Below are positions 1-8,280 of a DNA stretch of 64,000 nt, one piece after another. Location of the stretch: the NCBI RefSeq assembly GCF_003573545.1, contig NZ_QWET01000003.1, positions 336,706-400,705 on the forward strand, written 5' to 3'. The number at the start of each line of letters is the position of its first letter. Within the stretch, counting starts at the first letter, position 1. The position numbers and the translations under genes are program-made. Origin of the DNA: Mariniphaga sediminis (GTDB lineage: Bacteria > Bacteroidota > Bacteroidia > Bacteroidales > Prolixibacteraceae). The notes under the pieces were generated by a model. That model saw nothing but the letters and a program-made list of their open reading frames with translations. It had not been told where the DNA came from and ran no database searches.

Positions 1-1233
1 GTTAGACTTTTCAATGTTGTTTAGAGATAACTGTATATTTTTAATAGTTTCTGAATTGATATCATATTTTTTTGCAATGCTACTCCATTCTGCAACCGCA
101 CTTCTTACTTCGTCAATTATTATTTCACCATCTTTTAATCCAAAGTGGTTGGCTAATTTTAGAAGATGTTTCTTGCCTGGGGTTTGACTCTCTCCTGCAA
201 CCATTGTGCTGTGAAATCCGAATGAAGAGTAGGAAAAAGTAAGGTCATAAGCAGGTGCAAGTTGCCATTCTCCGCTTGAATTCATTAGAAAAGAAAAGTT
301 TTTGCTATGGTCATCACAATTATGACTAAATACATTAAATGCAGCTAAACGTAATACCTTTTTATAAGCATTTACGTGTCTTTCCAAGCGAAATGCACAA
401 TCCATTAAATGTCCATAATCCATTGTACTAGCTCTAAAATTGTCATGCATCAGGCCGGAAGCAGAATGAACGTGTAATCTCATATTGCCTATCCTGTCAA
501 ATCTTTTGGTACCGAAATATAATTTGCCGGATTTTCCTTCAAAGAGTTTACAAACACTCATTTCGATTCCCGCTTTTGTTGCCATTTTGTGGTAAGCGTA
601 TTCAATTTTGGCAATTTCAGGGTTGTCAGATGATGACGGAAATTTGATTATCCAATGCTCAAATCCGCTGGGGAGCTCTTCTTTTCCATGAATTATTTTT
701 TCATTACCTGGATTGTAAGCAGCAAATATTTTAGGCCTGGCACCACCTGATGAACCTCCAAGTTCAAATAGCTCCTCAATAATTTCAGAACTGTTCCCCT
801 GCAAAATTTGATTCATTTCCTTTGCAACTACATCCAATTCAATTTGGGAGGAGAGCTTCGTGGCGCCTTCAAACTCGGGCTGGTATATAAGTGCTCCCAT
901 TCCTCCTGAGCCAACAAAGGCTAGTCGGTCAAGGGGAGTAATTTTCGAAATATTTATTCCTTTAGAACTCAAAGTTCTGTCAAGTAATAAACGACCCCAG
1001 CCATCAGGCAGCGAATCATTGAAAACTCCAAACAGTCCATCAAAAGGTTCTTTTTGACACGTACTAATTTCATTATTAAAAGGCAGTTTTATAGGTGAGA
1101 GGTTCAAGTTTGAAGATATAAAATTCGTGTTGTACCGGAAGTATATCTTTTGTTCGGAGAGCACCAGTTCACCAACTTCATACTTCTGACCCTCAATATT
1201 AAGTGAAACCACTAGTTTGTTTATCGTTTTCAT
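1..1233 (-). CDS. hipA: HipA-type serine/threonine kinase toxin (partial, C-terminus off window)
   Basis: Reads leftwards from an ATG at 1233 and stays open to base 1 (411 codons; E. coli HipA has about 440), so only a short C-terminal part is missing. Conserved parts in order: the N-terminal subdomain signature FDGLFGVFNDSLPDGWGR (about residues 63-80), the glycine-rich ATP/phospho-serine loop GGSSGGARPK (about 158-167), the catalytic NCDDHSKN block (305-312, catalytic Asp307) and the metal-binding AYDLT (328-332). I translated the visible frame and found no stop or frameshift, so the kinase looks intact. HipA kinases phosphorylate aminoacyl-tRNA synthetases (GltX in E. coli) and arrest growth; the substrate here is unknown. 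The gene starts 5 bases after the upstream antitoxin, as expected for a co-transcribed pair. Confidence 0.92.
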   Translation of the reverse strand, partial: MKTINKLVVSLNIEGQKYEVGELVLSEQKIYFRYNTNFISSNLNLSPIKLPFNNEISTCQKEPFDGLFGVFNDSLPDGWGRLLLDRTLSSKGINISKITPLDRLAFVGSGGMGALIYQPEFEGATKLSSQIELDVVAKEMNQILQGNSSEIIEELFELGGSSGGARPKIFAAYNPGNEKIIHGKEELPSGFEHWIIKFPSSSDNPEIAKIEYAYHKMATKAGIEMSVCKLFEGKSGKLYFGTKRFDRIGNMRLHVHSASGLMHDNFRASTMDYGHLMDCAFRLERHVNAYKKVLRLAAFNVFSHNCDDHSKNFSFLMNSSGEWQLAPAYDLTFSYSSFGFHSTMVAGESQTPGKKHLLKLANHFGLKDGEIIIDEVRSAVAEWSSIAKKYDINSETIKNIQLSLNNIEKSN

Positions 1234-1238
1234 GGCTT

Positions 1239-1514
1239 TTATTTATTGCTGAAAAGCTTTTCAACTTCATTTAAATCATCACCGGATTGAAAGATTGACT
1301 CAAAATCGTTAAGTCTTCCCATTAAATGAGCAAGTTTAAGAAGAGCTTCCAGTGATATTTTACCAGTATTTTCAAAACGCTTCAGACTACCCAACGAAAT
1401 ACCTGAGCGTTCAGCCATTTCTTTCTGTGAAAGGCGAAGTTTTTTGCGCAACAATTTATGTCTTTCAGCTAGTGCTTTACATACCTCTAGTGGAGTTGAT
1501 TCTAAAGAATACAT
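1239..1514 (-). CDS. hipB: HipB-like helix-turn-helix antitoxin
   Basis: A 91-residue Xre/Cro-type protein. Residues about 18-70 form the HTH, including the stretch LRLSQKEMAERSGISLGSLK, followed by a short C-terminal tail. In HipBA systems HipB neutralises HipA and represses its own operon by binding palindromes upstream. Here it lies immediately 5' of hipA with a 5-base gap, and two 18-bp palindromes lie just upstream of its start codon. The order antitoxin then toxin is the usual one. HipB is recognised from the HTH plus context; the HTH alone would not separate it from other Xre regulators. Confidence 0.85.
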   Translation of the reverse strand: MYSLESTPLEVCKALAERHKLLRKKLRLSQKEMAERSGISLGSLKRFENTGKISLEALLKLAHLMGRLNDFESIFQSGDDLNEVEKLFSNK

Positions 1515-1522
1515 CTTGCATA

Positions 1523-1581
1523 TAGTTAAAATATTAGCTAAATATAAAGAAAAGAAAGCAGAATAGCTAAAATATTAGCTA
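1523..1581. promoter_or_regulatory. Two palindromic operator candidates upstream of hipBA
   Basis: Two near-identical 18-bp inverted repeats: TAGTTAAAATATTAGCTA at 1523-1540 and TAGCTAAAATATTAGCTA at 1564-1581. The second is a perfect TAGCTAA/TTAGCTA inverted repeat with a 4-base centre; the first has one changed base. They are 41 bp apart, close to four helical turns, which puts them on the same face of the DNA. The position, 9 bases upstream of the hipB start, suggests autoregulation by HipB; this is inferred. Confidence 0.7.
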
Positions 1582-1802
1582 AAGCAGATTGGATATGTTG
1601 CGGGGAAAGCTGACACTTTTGTGAATCCGACCTGAACTGTGTCAACCTTTTTATGGAAAGATTATGATGTCTTTGTCCATTTTATAGAAGCAGAGGAAGG
1701 CATACTGTAACAAATCTTAAAGGGAGGTCATTTATTACTAGCTTTAAAAAAAACAGGAGTACGAAGACAAATCGTATCCCTGTATAGCCAAATTGACCAA
1801 GT

Positions 1803-1873
1803 AGTCCCACCAGGAATCGAACCTGGATCTACAGTTTAGGAAACTGCTATTCTATCCGTTGAACTATGGGACC
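1803..1873 (-). tRNA. tRNA-Arg (anticodon CCU)
   Basis: Read on the minus strand, the acceptor stem GGTCCCA pairs with TGGGACT at the 3' end. The D stem is GTTC/GAAT. The anticodon stem GCAGT/ACTGT encloses the loop TTCCTAA, giving anticodon CCU. A T-arm with TTCGATT follows. CCA is not encoded. The 3' end faces the hipBA region. Confidence 0.93.
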
Positions 1874-1891
1874 TTCCATTTTTATGGTGTG

Positions 1892-1899
1892 CAAAAGTA
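1892..1899 (-). promoter_or_regulatory. -7 promoter box for tRNA-Arg
   Basis: TACTTTTG on the minus strand matches the Bacteroidota -7 box TAnnTTTG and ends 18 bases before the tRNA 5' end. A clear -33 TTTG box was not seen. Confidence 0.5.
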
Positions 1900-2190
1900 G
1901 CTAAAAACAGTTTCCCCTACAAATCATTTAAATAATATTGCTGCATTTTGCTGTTTTCATTGAAAGAATGGAAGAAACCGAATTTAAAACAACATTGCCA
2001 CTCCTGGTAAACCACACGTTTTGCAATCTGGTTTGTTCAAGTTCAACAATTGTTACAAAAGAAAATCGGTTAAAAATGTTGCAATTTGCAGGAAAAACAT
2101 CACGGATGTAATCTTTAGAGACAGATTATTTGTAAACGCCAATCCATTTTAAAAAATAAATATGTAATTTTAGCGTCCGAAAAATAAAAT
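1900..2190. other. Gene-free interval before the trp leader
   Basis: AT-rich sequence between tRNA-Arg and the leader peptide. I see no convincing coding frame, repeat or structured RNA. The promoter for the trpB2 leader must lie in the right part of the interval. TAATTTTAG at 2165-2173 resembles a -7 box, but no -33 box sits at the right distance. Confidence 0.4.
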
Positions 2191-2280
2191 ATGTATCAAT
2201 CAGCATCATACGGTAAAGAATGGCACTGGCGCAACGTGAAAATGGAAGCGCTAGAACAAAATATTAATAAACCCGGATAA
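2191..2280 (+). CDS. Trp-codon leader peptide of an attenuator (29 aa)
   Basis: A 29-codon frame from ATG at 2191 to TAA at 2280. Codons 11 and 13 are both TGG (bases 2221-2223 and 2227-2229), giving EWHW in mid-peptide. It ends 8 bases before a strong terminator hairpin, and the next gene is a tryptophan synthase beta chain. Short leader with tandem Trp codons, terminator, then trp gene is the classic ribosome-mediated attenuation layout. The peptide itself probably has no function beyond ribosome stalling when charged tRNA-Trp is scarce. I see no Shine-Dalgarno sequence, which is normal for this phylum. Confidence 0.75.
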   Translation: MYQSASYGKEWHWRNVKMEALEQNINKPG

Positions 2281-2319
2281 TCTGAAAAGGGATTTGTTGT
2301 ATTGCAGCAAATCCCTTTT
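2255..2319 (+). promoter_or_regulatory. Transcription attenuator (terminator/antiterminator) for trpB2
   Basis: Terminator: GGGATTTGTTG (2289-2299) pairs fully with CAGCAAATCCC (2305-2315), one G-U pair, around a 5-base loop, extended by AAAA/TTTT and followed by a T run. A competing antiterminator can form between AACAAA (2255-2260) plus CCC (2272-2274) and GGG (2289-2291) plus TTTGTT (2293-2298). A ribosome stalled on the Trp codons at 2221-2229 would leave 2255 onwards free and allow the antiterminator. A ribosome that reaches the stop codon would cover it and allow termination. The terminator is directly visible; the antiterminator is a hand-drawn proposal. Confidence 0.72.
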
Positions 2320-2354
2320 TTATTGAATATATAATCATTAAAAAAAATAAAATC

Positions 2355-3731
2355 ATGACCAGACAAAAGAAAATTTTTCTTGAAGAGTCAGAAATGCCTA
2401 AACAATGGTACAACCTGGCACCCGACCTTCCCACTCCAATGAATCCGCCACTGGGTCCCGACGGAAATCCATTATCGCCGGATAAGCTGGCACCTGTGTT
2501 CCCAATGAACCTGATTGAACAGGAGGTGAGCCAGGAACGTTGGATTGATATTCCTGAAGGCATCCGCGAAATTCTGGTGCAGTGGAGGCCAAGCCCGTTA
2601 ATTCGTGCTTATGAATTGGAAGAAGCATTGGGAACTCCGGCAAAAATATACTATAAAAATGAAGGCGTTTCGCCGGCTGGGAGCCATAAGCCAAATACTG
2701 CTGTTGCGCAAGCCTGGTACAACAAACAGTTTGGCATTAAAAAATTAACCACTGAAACCGGTGCCGGTCAATGGGGGTCTGCCCTTTCTTTTGCCTGTGC
2801 GCAGTTGGGTGGAATTGAATGTAAGGTTTTTATGGTTCGCGTAAGTTTCGACCAAAAGCCTTTCCGTAAAATGATGATGCAAACATGGGGTGGAACCTGT
2901 ATTGCAAGCCCGAGTACCGAAACACAGGCTGGTCGCAATATCCTGGAAAAATATCCGGATACACCAGGAAGCCTGGGGATTGCTATTTCAGAGGCCATTG
3001 AAGCAGCTGTTTCAGATCCCAAAGGGGAAACCCGCTATTCGCTGGGGTCGGTACTTAACCACGTTATGTTGCACCAAACGGTTATTGGCCTGGAGGCAAA
3101 AAAGCAATTGGCTAAAGTGGGTATTGAAAAACCAGACGTGGTTATTGGCTGCTGCGGTGGTGGAAGTAATTTTGCCGGTATTGCATTTCCGTTTATGTAC
3201 GATAAAATTAATGGAGCTGACATACAGGTGATTGGTGTTGAGCCATTTAGTTGTCCAACCCTCACGAAGGCGCCGTTTATCTACGACCATGGTGATGTGG
3301 CTAAAATGACCCCGCTTCTGCCAATGTACAGCTTGGGGCATTCATTTATCCCGGCGCCCATCCATGCCGGCGGATTGCGTTACCACGGGATGGCTCCGCT
3401 GGTGAGTGCCGCTCTGAAAGACGGGTTGATGGAAGCGCAGGCTGTTCATCAAAGCGAATGTTTTGAAGCCGGATTACTCTTTGCCAAAACCGAAGGGATT
3501 ATTCCTGCACCGGAAACCACCCACGCCATTGCCTCTGCTATTCGCGAAGCCAAAAAGGCGAAAGAAGAAGGAAAAGAGAAAGTTATTCTTTTCAACTTTA
3601 GCGGCCACGGGCTGATGGATTTGGTAGGATACGATAAATACCTCTCGGGCCAACTGAGTGATTACGAATATCCGGAATCTGAAATTGCCAATAACCTGAA
3701 AGAGCTGGAAGGTTATCCAATGCCGAAGTAG
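2355..3731 (+). CDS. trpB: Tryptophan synthase beta chain, TrpB2 type
   Basis: A 458-residue pyridoxal-phosphate enzyme that makes tryptophan from indole and serine. The length, the N-terminal [10 protein letters not shown] and [11 protein letters not shown], and the absence of trpA or other trp genes nearby fit the stand-alone TrpB2 subgroup rather than the TrpAB complex partner. The PLP lysine is K112 in AGSHKPNTA. The phosphate-binding loop is CCGGGSNF (about residues 261-268). ATG 2355 is preferred because the family's N-terminal block begins right behind it. Expression is probably controlled by the upstream Trp-codon leader and attenuator. A terminator follows the stop. Confidence 0.95.
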   Translation: MTRQKKIFLEESEMPKQWYNLAPDLPTPMNPPLGPDGNPLSPDKLAPVFPMNLIEQEVSQERWIDIPEGIREILVQWRPSPLIRAYELEEALGTPAKIYYKNEGVSPAGSHKPNTAVAQAWYNKQFGIKKLTTETGAGQWGSALSFACAQLGGIECKVFMVRVSFDQKPFRKMMMQTWGGTCIASPSTETQAGRNILEKYPDTPGSLGIAISEAIEAAVSDPKGETRYSLGSVLNHVMLHQTVIGLEAKKQLAKVGIEKPDVVIGCCGGGSNFAGIAFPFMYDKINGADIQVIGVEPFSCPTLTKAPFIYDHGDVAKMTPLLPMYSLGHSFIPAPIHAGGLRYHGMAPLVSAALKDGLMEAQAVHQSECFEAGLLFAKTEGIIPAPETTHAIASAIREAKKAKEEGKEKVILFNFSGHGLMDLVGYDKYLSGQLSDYEYPESEIANNLKELEGYPMPK

Positions 3732-3769
3732 AAGTCTACTCAATTTTCGCAGACATATAAAAAATATGC

Positions 3770-3802
3770 GTGCCGTTACAAGAAAGTAGCGGCACTTTTT
3801 TT
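3770..3802 (+). terminator. Terminator of trpB
   Basis: A 10-bp stem, GTGCCGTTAC/GTAGCGGCAC with one G-U pair, around the loop AAGAAA, followed by seven T. It overlaps the stop codon of the convergent lplA. Confidence 0.8.
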
Positions 3803-4760
3803 AGAAAAAGGCAAAAACCAATTCGTCAGAAACTTCGGGAAAAATATCTGCCAGTTTTTGCCGGATTCCTGTGTGGAAATGCCTTGCCCCAATAAGAGTT
3901 TTGTTTAGTGTTGTCGCCTGCATCCCGGAAAAATAATCCCCCTCAATATGTGCCTCTTTAATCTTTCCTTTTTCCACCTGCAATTCAATTTTTAGCTTTT
4001 TCCCGGCATCTGAGAAGTGGTTACTGAAAGAGTACTTGGGTGAGTATCCGAAGTTCCAGTCCCATGTATTAAATTTTTCAGCTGTCAGCTTTTGAATAGA
4101 CAGGACATCTTTTTCGTTCAGTTCATAAAATGAATTGTCCGGATTTTTTAGTTGAACGTCTATCAGAAATGAACTGAAATCATCTGTTGTCCAGTTCCCT
4201 TTCATAAAGGGAAGGATATTGGTAACCTCGCTGCGGTTCGATTGTACAGCCTTCCCGTTATATTTTCCAGGTACTGCCTTAATGGCCTGCCCAAGTTGTT
4301 CCAGGTTCGAATTAAAAAGTACCGTTCCGTGATGTAGTACCCGGTTTTTAAAAACATGCTCTGCGTTTCCCGAAATTTTTTTACCTGCTACCAGCAGGTC
4401 GTTACGACCGGAGGAAGAGGCTGTAATGCCAAGTTTTGCCAGTGCTTCCACAATGGGCGTTGTAAAGAGTTTAAAACTGATATCTGTCGTGCTTTTTACG
4501 TTTTTGATATAAGCAAAATTTACATTCCCCTCGTCGTGAAAAACTGTGCCGCCGCCAGAAATACGCCGTGCCACATGTATTTTTTTCCTGTGTACAAAAG
4601 GGTAGTTTATTTCAGCCAAAGCATTCTGGTGTTTGCCCACTACCACCGTGTTGTGGCTTTGCCAAATCATAAAAATATCTTCCGAAAAATTTTTCAGCAA
4701 ATACTCTTCGGTAGCCAAACAAAAATAAGGGTCGTTATTTTTTTGGTGAATACAAATCAT
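3801..4760 (-). CDS. lplA: Lipoate-protein ligase A
   Basis: A 319-residue cytoplasmic enzyme that activates free lipoate with ATP and attaches it to lysines of 2-oxoacid dehydrogenase E2 subunits and GcvH. The BPL/LplA fold is marked by VVVGKHQN near residue 40, the lipoate/ATP loop RRISGGGTVFHD near 65-76 and the adenylate-binding GKKISGNAEH near 125. The C-terminal accessory domain of the bacterial LplA family is present, so the length is normal. It converges on trpB. No other lipoylation gene is in the window. Confidence 0.93.
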   Translation of the reverse strand: MICIHQKNNDPYFCLATEEYLLKNFSEDIFMIWQSHNTVVVGKHQNALAEINYPFVHRKKIHVARRISGGGTVFHDEGNVNFAYIKNVKSTTDISFKLFTTPIVEALAKLGITASSSGRNDLLVAGKKISGNAEHVFKNRVLHHGTVLFNSNLEQLGQAIKAVPGKYNGKAVQSNRSEVTNILPFMKGNWTTDDFSSFLIDVQLKNPDNSFYELNEKDVLSIQKLTAEKFNTWDWNFGYSPKYSFSNHFSDAGKKLKIELQVEKGKIKEAHIEGDYFSGMQATTLNKTLIGARHFHTGIRQKLADIFPEVSDELVFAFF

Positions 4761-4903
4761 GGTTTTATTCTTACAAGATACGATTTACACATTGTAAATT
4801 ACATTTGTTGTAAAAATCAGAATTTTTTTTGTTCTTCCAAACTCGCGCATTGCAGAGACTCTGGGTTTATCCGGCTTTTGATTGGTGTTTTTCTGAAGGT
4901 GAA

Positions 4904-7285
4904 TTAGAACTCCAGTATTATTCCGATGGTGGGCAAAACGGTGCCAGAGGTGTTTACCACCCTTTTCAACTGGTAACGCGTCCCGTTATCGGTAAGAATA
5001 AAATTTCCGTTTTCATCTTTAGCCCTTACGATAATATCCTGTTGTTCCGCCTGAAAATTGTATAGATTTTGAATGTCGAGGTAAAATTTTGCGGTTATTT
5101 TTTCGAGGTAGAATGATTTGTCTACCCGCACATCCAGTTGGTGGAAAGGTGAAAAACGTTTTGAATTTAATCTGTCAAAATCGTAATACGGGCCTCCCGA
5201 AAGGTTCCATGCCTCCACGAGCGCGCTGCGCTCCAAATCATACGGGGTGTAGGGCAGTCCTCCCACAAAGCGCCACCGGGCCCCAACGCGCCATCCTTTT
5301 TTTAACTCAGTTGTTGATGTCACATTCAGCAGGTGTTTGGAATCCCAACCGGTAGGAATATACTTACCTGTTCCGTTGAAGAATTCACTGCGTACCAAAG
5401 TGTAGGAGAGGTTCAGGTTAAAACCGCCGGTAGCATTCACCCGTGCCTGAAACTCGGCTCCGTAAGCCCGGCCTTCCGATTGTGAAACGACTTCCTCGTC
5501 GCCCACCACACCATAATCGGCTCCTTTGTTTGCCAGGCTAATCCCGTCTTTCACTGAAAGCGGGTAATCATCATATCCTTTCCAGAAACCTTCCAGCGTA
5601 AACAAAACAGTTTGTTTCGGGCGGAATTCCAGTCCTCCGATAATATGGTCTGCCGAGATGTATTTCAGGTTGTTTTCCTTGTTCACCAGCACGCTGTTTT
5701 GCTGAAAACCCAGCGAAGTGTACGGCGGTAATTGGTAGTACCTGCCGGTGTTAAAGTTCAGGCTCCATTTGCTGGTTACATTGTACGATGCCGAAAACCT
5801 TGGCGAAACCTGCTTTAACAAGTTGGACATACTTTCCGAATAATTATTGGCATCTGCCCGCACTCCCAAAGAAAGCGCTAAACGTTCGTTAAAAATTTTT
5901 TTGCTGACTTGCGCGAATAATCCCCACTTTACCAGGTTCATCGATGTGTTATAATTCACATTCAGGATTTCATCTTCATAAAATCGTTTTTGAAGCGTTG
6001 AATTTTTATAGGTTACTGCATCAAAATTTACTCCGACATTCAATTTGTAACCATCTATCCTGGACATATTTTCTATGCGTAGTTTATTTTCAATTTCTTC
6101 GGAAGAATAATCCAGTATCTTGTTTTCTTCTGAACTGTCGTCATTTTCAAAATACTTGTAGGCTCCGTTGTTCAGGTGGCTTCGGCTTAATACCACTGTT
6201 TGAAAACTGTTGTCCCTGAAATGTTTATAGACGGCTCCCAGTGTGTAATTCCACTGCTCATTTACCGGAATCTGACTCAGTATAAAACTTTGTTGCTCAT
6301 CCGGATCTTCAATTTCCAGATTTAAATCAAATACATCAACTGCCCCCAGGCCGATGAAAGTTAGTTCGTTTTTTTTGTCGAGACGGGAACGTACTTTAAA
6401 CTGCATGTCAGTGAAGTTGGGTAGAAAAGGGAGTTCGAGCACACTAAAAAGGAGTTGAAGGTATGATCGGCGGGCTGAAAAAACAAAGGTTGTTTTCTCC
6501 CCGAGAGGGCCGTCCAGTGTGGCTGCAACTTCTGATGCTCCCAATGTTCCCTGAAACTTGAGTTTTTCCTTGTTCCCATCTACCTGGAAAAACTCAAGCA
6601 CCCCGCTGAGGGCATTTCCTCGGTTGGCTGGGAATGCTCCGGAATAGTAGTTTACTTCGCGCAAAAAATCAGCATTAATAATGCCAACCGGACCGCCGGA
6701 TGCTCCCTGAGTGGAAAAGTGGTTGATGAAGGGAACCTCCACGCCGTCCAGGTAAAACCGGCTTTCTGAAGGCCCTCCTCCCCTGATGATTACATCGTTC
6801 CGGTAGGCAGGCGTTGACTGAACACCGGGAAAGGACTGAATTACTTTTGAAATGTCGCGGTTGGCGCCGGGGCTTTTCTCTATCTCGCCAATACCAATAC
6901 TCCGCAATGAAACCGGGCTTTCTTCTGTTTTTCGAAAAGGCGATGCGGTAACCGTTATTTCCTCAATCTGTTCGTTTTGCTTTTCTAGCAGGATTTCAAT
7001 GGTATTGGTTCGGACTACACTTATTTCCACTTCAGAAGAAACAGCTCTTTTATATCCGACAAAGGAAGCTTCCACTCTGACAAAGCCGGGTTTCAGCCCG
7101 GTTAAAATGAAATGGCCATCCATATCAGTGCTGGTGCCAATGGAAGTTCCGGAAATAAGTACGTTTACAAAAGGGAGTGGCTCATTATTTACAGCATCCA
7201 GCACCCGCCCTTTTAGTGATGCCTGCTGTGCTGAAGCAACAAATGATAAAATAGTGATAAAAAATATAATGTAGATTGTTTTCAT
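4904..7285 (-). CDS. TonB-dependent outer-membrane receptor with carboxypeptidase-like extension
   Basis: 793 residues. The N-terminus is a signal peptide (about 1-19, ending ASAQ). A carboxypeptidase-regulatory-like beta-sandwich follows (about 22-105; ASLKGRVLDAVNNEPLPFVN). The plug domain (about 107-235) includes VIIRGGGPSESRFYLDGVEV, and the rest is a 22-strand beta-barrel ending in an aromatic outer-membrane signature (IGIILEF). Such receptors use TonB-ExbBD energy to import large ligands. There is no SusD partner next to it, so it is not a typical SusC. The substrate cannot be told from sequence; siderophore, cobalamin and peptide ligands are all possible. It appears to be a single transcription unit. 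Confidence 0.9.
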   Translation of the reverse strand: MKTIYIIFFITILSFVASAQQASLKGRVLDAVNNEPLPFVNVLISGTSIGTSTDMDGHFILTGLKPGFVRVEASFVGYKRAVSSEVEISVVRTNTIEILLEKQNEQIEEITVTASPFRKTEESPVSLRSIGIGEIEKSPGANRDISKVIQSFPGVQSTPAYRNDVIIRGGGPSESRFYLDGVEVPFINHFSTQGASGGPVGIINADFLREVNYYSGAFPANRGNALSGVLEFFQVDGNKEKLKFQGTLGASEVAATLDGPLGEKTTFVFSARRSYLQLLFSVLELPFLPNFTDMQFKVRSRLDKKNELTFIGLGAVDVFDLNLEIEDPDEQQSFILSQIPVNEQWNYTLGAVYKHFRDNSFQTVVLSRSHLNNGAYKYFENDDSSEENKILDYSSEEIENKLRIENMSRIDGYKLNVGVNFDAVTYKNSTLQKRFYEDEILNVNYNTSMNLVKWGLFAQVSKKIFNERLALSLGVRADANNYSESMSNLLKQVSPRFSASYNVTSKWSLNFNTGRYYQLPPYTSLGFQQNSVLVNKENNLKYISADHIIGGLEFRPKQTVLFTLEGFWKGYDDYPLSVKDGISLANKGADYGVVGDEEVVSQSEGRAYGAEFQARVNATGGFNLNLSYTLVRSEFFNGTGKYIPTGWDSKHLLNVTSTTELKKGWRVGARWRFVGGLPYTPYDLERSALVEAWNLSGGPYYDFDRLNSKRFSPFHQLDVRVDKSFYLEKITAKFYLDIQNLYNFQAEQQDIIVRAKDENGNFILTDNGTRYQLKRVVNTSGTVLPTIGIILEF

Positions 7286-7417
7286 TGTTTTTTCGTACTT
7301 GGTTATAAGCTATTTTTTTAACTTTTGTTTTACCTTTTATTTAGAAAGATGAACAAAAAATGTGCAGAAATGTTTTGTCTCGCTATTATTTTTATTTTAG
7401 CAAAAAATACAAATACA

Positions 7418-7873
7418 ATGAGGGTAGTTGTTCAAAAGGTTTCGGAAGCTAAAGTGAATGTAAAAGATGAAGTCGTTTCTTCCATGGGCAATGGCTTACT
7501 GATTTTATTGGGAATAGAGGACGCTGATACGGAAGAAGATATCGACTGGCTGGTGAAAAAAATAGTACAACTTCGAATTTTTAATGATGAGAACGGGGTC
7601 ATGAACAAATCGGTACAAGATGCAGGTGGAGATATTATTGTAGTGAGCCAGTTTACATTGCATGCCAGTACCAAAAAGGGGAACCGGCCTTCTTACATCC
7701 GGGCTGCCAAACCTGACTTTGCCGTACCACTGTATGAAAAGTTTATTGCCCGAACCGAAGCGGTTTTAAATAGAAAAGTAGGAACGGGAGTTTTTGGTGC
7801 TATGATGGAGGTTTCGCTGGTGAATGACGGACCGGTAACGATTATTATCGATTCGAAAATGAAAGATTTTTAA
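7418..7873 (+). CDS. dtd: D-aminoacyl-tRNA deacylase
   Basis: 151 residues. Dtd hydrolyses D-amino acids and glycine mischarged on tRNA. The family starts MRVVVQKV, so I chose ATG 7418 rather than an in-frame codon 31 residues upstream. The active-site motif SQFTL and the cross-subunit GPVT motif (NDGPVTI) near the C-terminus are intact, and the length is standard. The downstream MazG-like gene begins 22 bases later, so the two are probably co-transcribed as a small translation and nucleotide quality-control unit. Confidence 0.95.
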   Translation: MRVVVQKVSEAKVNVKDEVVSSMGNGLLILLGIEDADTEEDIDWLVKKIVQLRIFNDENGVMNKSVQDAGGDIIVVSQFTLHASTKKGNRPSYIRAAKPDFAVPLYEKFIARTEAVLNRKVGTGVFGAMMEVSLVNDGPVTIIIDSKMKDF

Positions 7874-7895
7874 TACACATTTCAATTTTCAGATT

Positions 7896-8240
7896 ATGAG
7901 CAAAAACGAGATTACACTGAATAAGGCCCAGGAAATGGTTGACCAGTGGATAAAAACAGTGGGGGTACGTTATTTCAGTGAACTGACCAACATGGCTGTT
8001 CTGACGGAAGAAGTAGGCGAGCTGGCCCGCATCATGGCACGAAAGTACGGGGATCAGTCATTTAAAAAATCAGATGAAAAATATGATCTTGCAGATGAGA
8101 TGGCCGACGTACTTTGGGTGTTGGTGTGTCTCGCCAACCAAACCGGTGTGGATTTAAACGAAGCATTCGTTAAAAATCTGGAGAAAAAGAGTGCCCGTGA
8201 TAAAACGAGACATGTTCAGAATAAAAAATTACATGATTAA
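7896..8240 (+). CDS. MazG-like nucleotide pyrophosphohydrolase
   Basis: A 114-residue all-alpha NTP-PPase. The metal-binding pattern EExxE (TEEVGEL, about 38-44) is followed by ExxD (DEMADVLW, about 68-75). Proteins of this class hydrolyse non-canonical or excess (d)NTPs to the monophosphate and pyrophosphate, usually as dimers or tetramers. It is a single-domain version, about half the size of E. coli MazG. It lies directly behind dtd. The exact substrate is not predictable. Confidence 0.88.
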   Translation: MSKNEITLNKAQEMVDQWIKTVGVRYFSELTNMAVLTEEVGELARIMARKYGDQSFKKSDEKYDLADEMADVLWVLVCLANQTGVDLNEAFVKNLEKKSARDKTRHVQNKKLHD

Positions 8241-8280
8241 CAACGTTTAGCGTTTTTGCAGCGGATAGGGTACGTATTCT

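Noticed and set aside
4356..4907. A 183-codon plus-strand frame over lplA and the gap beside it
   Set aside because: It runs antisense through the clearly coding lplA gene, is rich in Cys/His/Phe in a way typical of antisense frames, and has no recognisable motif.
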